This document shows positions 63,146 through 64,000 of a stretch of 64,000 bases of DNA, piece after piece (position 1 is the stretch's first letter; every line of letters starts with the position of its first letter). Both the position numbers and the translations under genes were made by a program. The notes beneath the pieces are model-generated. The model had not been told where the DNA came from and did no database searches. It worked only from the letters and a program-made list of their open reading frames with translations. The stretch is from Flavobacteriaceae bacterium LYZ1037. Its GTDB lineage: Bacteria; Bacteroidota; Bacteroidia; Flavobacteriales; Flavobacteriaceae. Location: contig QFWS01000001.1 of NCBI GenBank assembly GCA_003144015.1, positions 496,001 to 560,000 on the forward strand, given 5' to 3'.

Positions 63146-63329
63146 AGTTAATAGCTTTAAAATATTATTTAAAGATAATCGATTTTTTTTTATAACTGTT
63201 TTAGTCTGTTTTAATTCGATAAAATGTGTTTTTTTTCTGTTGCAAAGTAATTAAAGTTGTTGGAAATGAATTGCTTGTGTTATGAAATGAAAAAACAATA
63301 ATAATTAAAATTCATTTTTTATAAAGTTG

Positions 63330-63337
63330 TATATTTG
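63330..63337 (+). promoter_or_regulatory. -7 promoter element TATATTTG
   Basis: A perfect TAnnTTTG, 20 bp before the ATG at 63358. An upstream TTG at standard spacing is not clear. Confidence 0.5.
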
Positions 63338-63357
63338 GATCTTAAACTTATATAACA

Positions 63358-63786
63358 ATGAAAAAAATCCACTTCCTATTTATTGCTACTTTTTTGATAT
63401 CAATATCATCAGCATTTTCTCAAAACTTAAAATCTGAAAAAGAAATTAGACGACAAGCAGCAAAGGTAGATACTGTATATACCGTTCAAGAAAGAGCTAA
63501 TATTGAACAATGGTTTCATGACCGAGTTAATGAAATGAACCTATCTGAAGACAAAAGAAATGAATACGATACAGTTGTATACTCTTCAATTTTTCAAATG
63601 AGCCGTTTAAATGATGCTGACAAAAATTATTCTATTGATGAAATTCATACAAGGTTTGATGCTATTGTAGATGATATGAATTTAGAACTTAAAAGCATAT
63701 TAACTACGGAGCAATATATAAATCATTTAGAAAATTTTAGCCAAATTGTAAGAAGTGTATATCATAAATATGGTTGGGAAGATTAG
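63358..63786 (+). CDS. Secreted hypothetical protein
   Basis: A 142-residue protein with signal peptide (about 1-22, ending AFSQ). The mature part is helical and charged: ERANIEQWFHDRVNEMNLSE and YSIDEIHTRFDAIVDDMNLE. It resembles the small Bacteroidota periplasmic helix-rich proteins without an assigned role. Monocistronic by look; the next gene begins 110 bp later on the same strand. Confidence 0.75.
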   Translation: MKKIHFLFIATFLISISSAFSQNLKSEKEIRRQAAKVDTVYTVQERANIEQWFHDRVNEMNLSEDKRNEYDTVVYSSIFQMSRLNDADKNYSIDEIHTRFDAIVDDMNLELKSILTTEQYINHLENFSQIVRSVYHKYGWED

Positions 63787-63896
63787 TTCATTTCGCTGTA
63801 TTTTGAGGCTTGATATTTAATGTTTTATTAACAGAAAAACAGCCATCAATGCCTATCTTTACTAATTATTTAATACTAACAATAAATTAAACACAA

Positions 63897-64000
63897 ATGA
63901 AAAAAATATTACTATTCATTGCAGTTGTTGCTCTATCATTTAACATGAATGCACAAGTAACAACACCACAACCTAGTCCGTTAAGTAAAGTTGAACAGAA
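63897..64000 (+). CDS. DUF2911 protein (partial, 3' cut by window)
   Basis: Starts ATG 63897 and runs off the end: signal peptide KKILLFIAVVALSFNMNAQ then VTTPQPSPLSKVEQ, the conserved start of DUF2911 proteins. Only 34 codons are visible. TATCTTTA near 63853 may be the -7 box. The missing part should hold the beta-rich DUF2911 core. Confidence 0.8.
   Translation, partial: MKKILLFIAVVALSFNMNAQVTTPQPSPLSKVEQ

Overview
The window looks like a chromosomal segment of a marine-type Bacteroidota, most likely a Flavobacteriaceae member. It is AT-rich, Shine-Dalgarno sites are weak, several promoters fit the TTG / TAnnTTTG pattern of the phylum, and it encodes type IX secretion (T9SS) sorting domains, a PorV/PorQ-like protein, DUF4290 and DUF2911 proteins, a MurA with Asp in place of the catalytic Cys, and a cyclophilin-FKBP fusion. 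No species can be named from sequence alone.

Layout. 0.2-4.9 kb: end of an exopolysaccharide cluster with three GT4 glycosyltransferases and an O-antigen-ligase-like polymerase. 4.9-7.8 kb: five tandem copies of a 368-370 bp unit, a small HTH-like gene and six CCTATRG boxes spaced exactly 11 bp. 7.8-10.1 kb: a DUF6266-like protein and the polyprenyl-phosphate sugar transferase that would start the polysaccharide. 10.3-24.5 kb: housekeeping genes (PorV/PorQ-like, DUF4105, pssA, DUF808, lptB, kdsD-tatC-CMD operon, recQ, cyclophilin-FKBP, TPR lipoprotein, YfiT/DinB), with a heptamer-based minisatellite at 14.6-15.4 kb. 24.7-33.1 kb: a 2789-residue HYR/LamG surface protein with a T9SS signal, next to a stand-alone paralogue of its C-terminal module.

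33.7-49.8 kb: a probable genomic island. A tyrosine recombinase sits directly at the 3' end of tRNA-Met(CAT), and a second copy of the tRNA 3' half with its own terminator lies 16 kb away in the same orientation, as expected for an element integrated into a tRNA gene. The interior is a series of mostly single-gene units: CPBP protease, MA-type peptidase lipoprotein, SnoaL-like protein, intradiol-dioxygenase-like lipoprotein, small membrane protein, a cyclodeaminase-ImmA/IrrE fusion, an AAA+TOPRIM (OLD/PARIS-like) ATPase, and a SIR2-like gene coupled to a RipA-like membrane protein. Many are separated by related imperfect inverted-repeat elements in one orientation, resembling a cassette array. 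Several reading frames carry single in-frame stops. This island is the best place for an undescribed system, probably defence-related; that function is inference.

49.8-64 kb: conserved chromosome again: START-like protein, class IV aminotransferase, YqgE/AlgH, HU, an AAA_28-recQ-fmt operon, DUF493, DUF4290-murA, SGNH hydrolase, photolyase, a CRTAC1-like T9SS cargo protein, a small secreted protein and the start of a DUF2911 protein that runs off the window.
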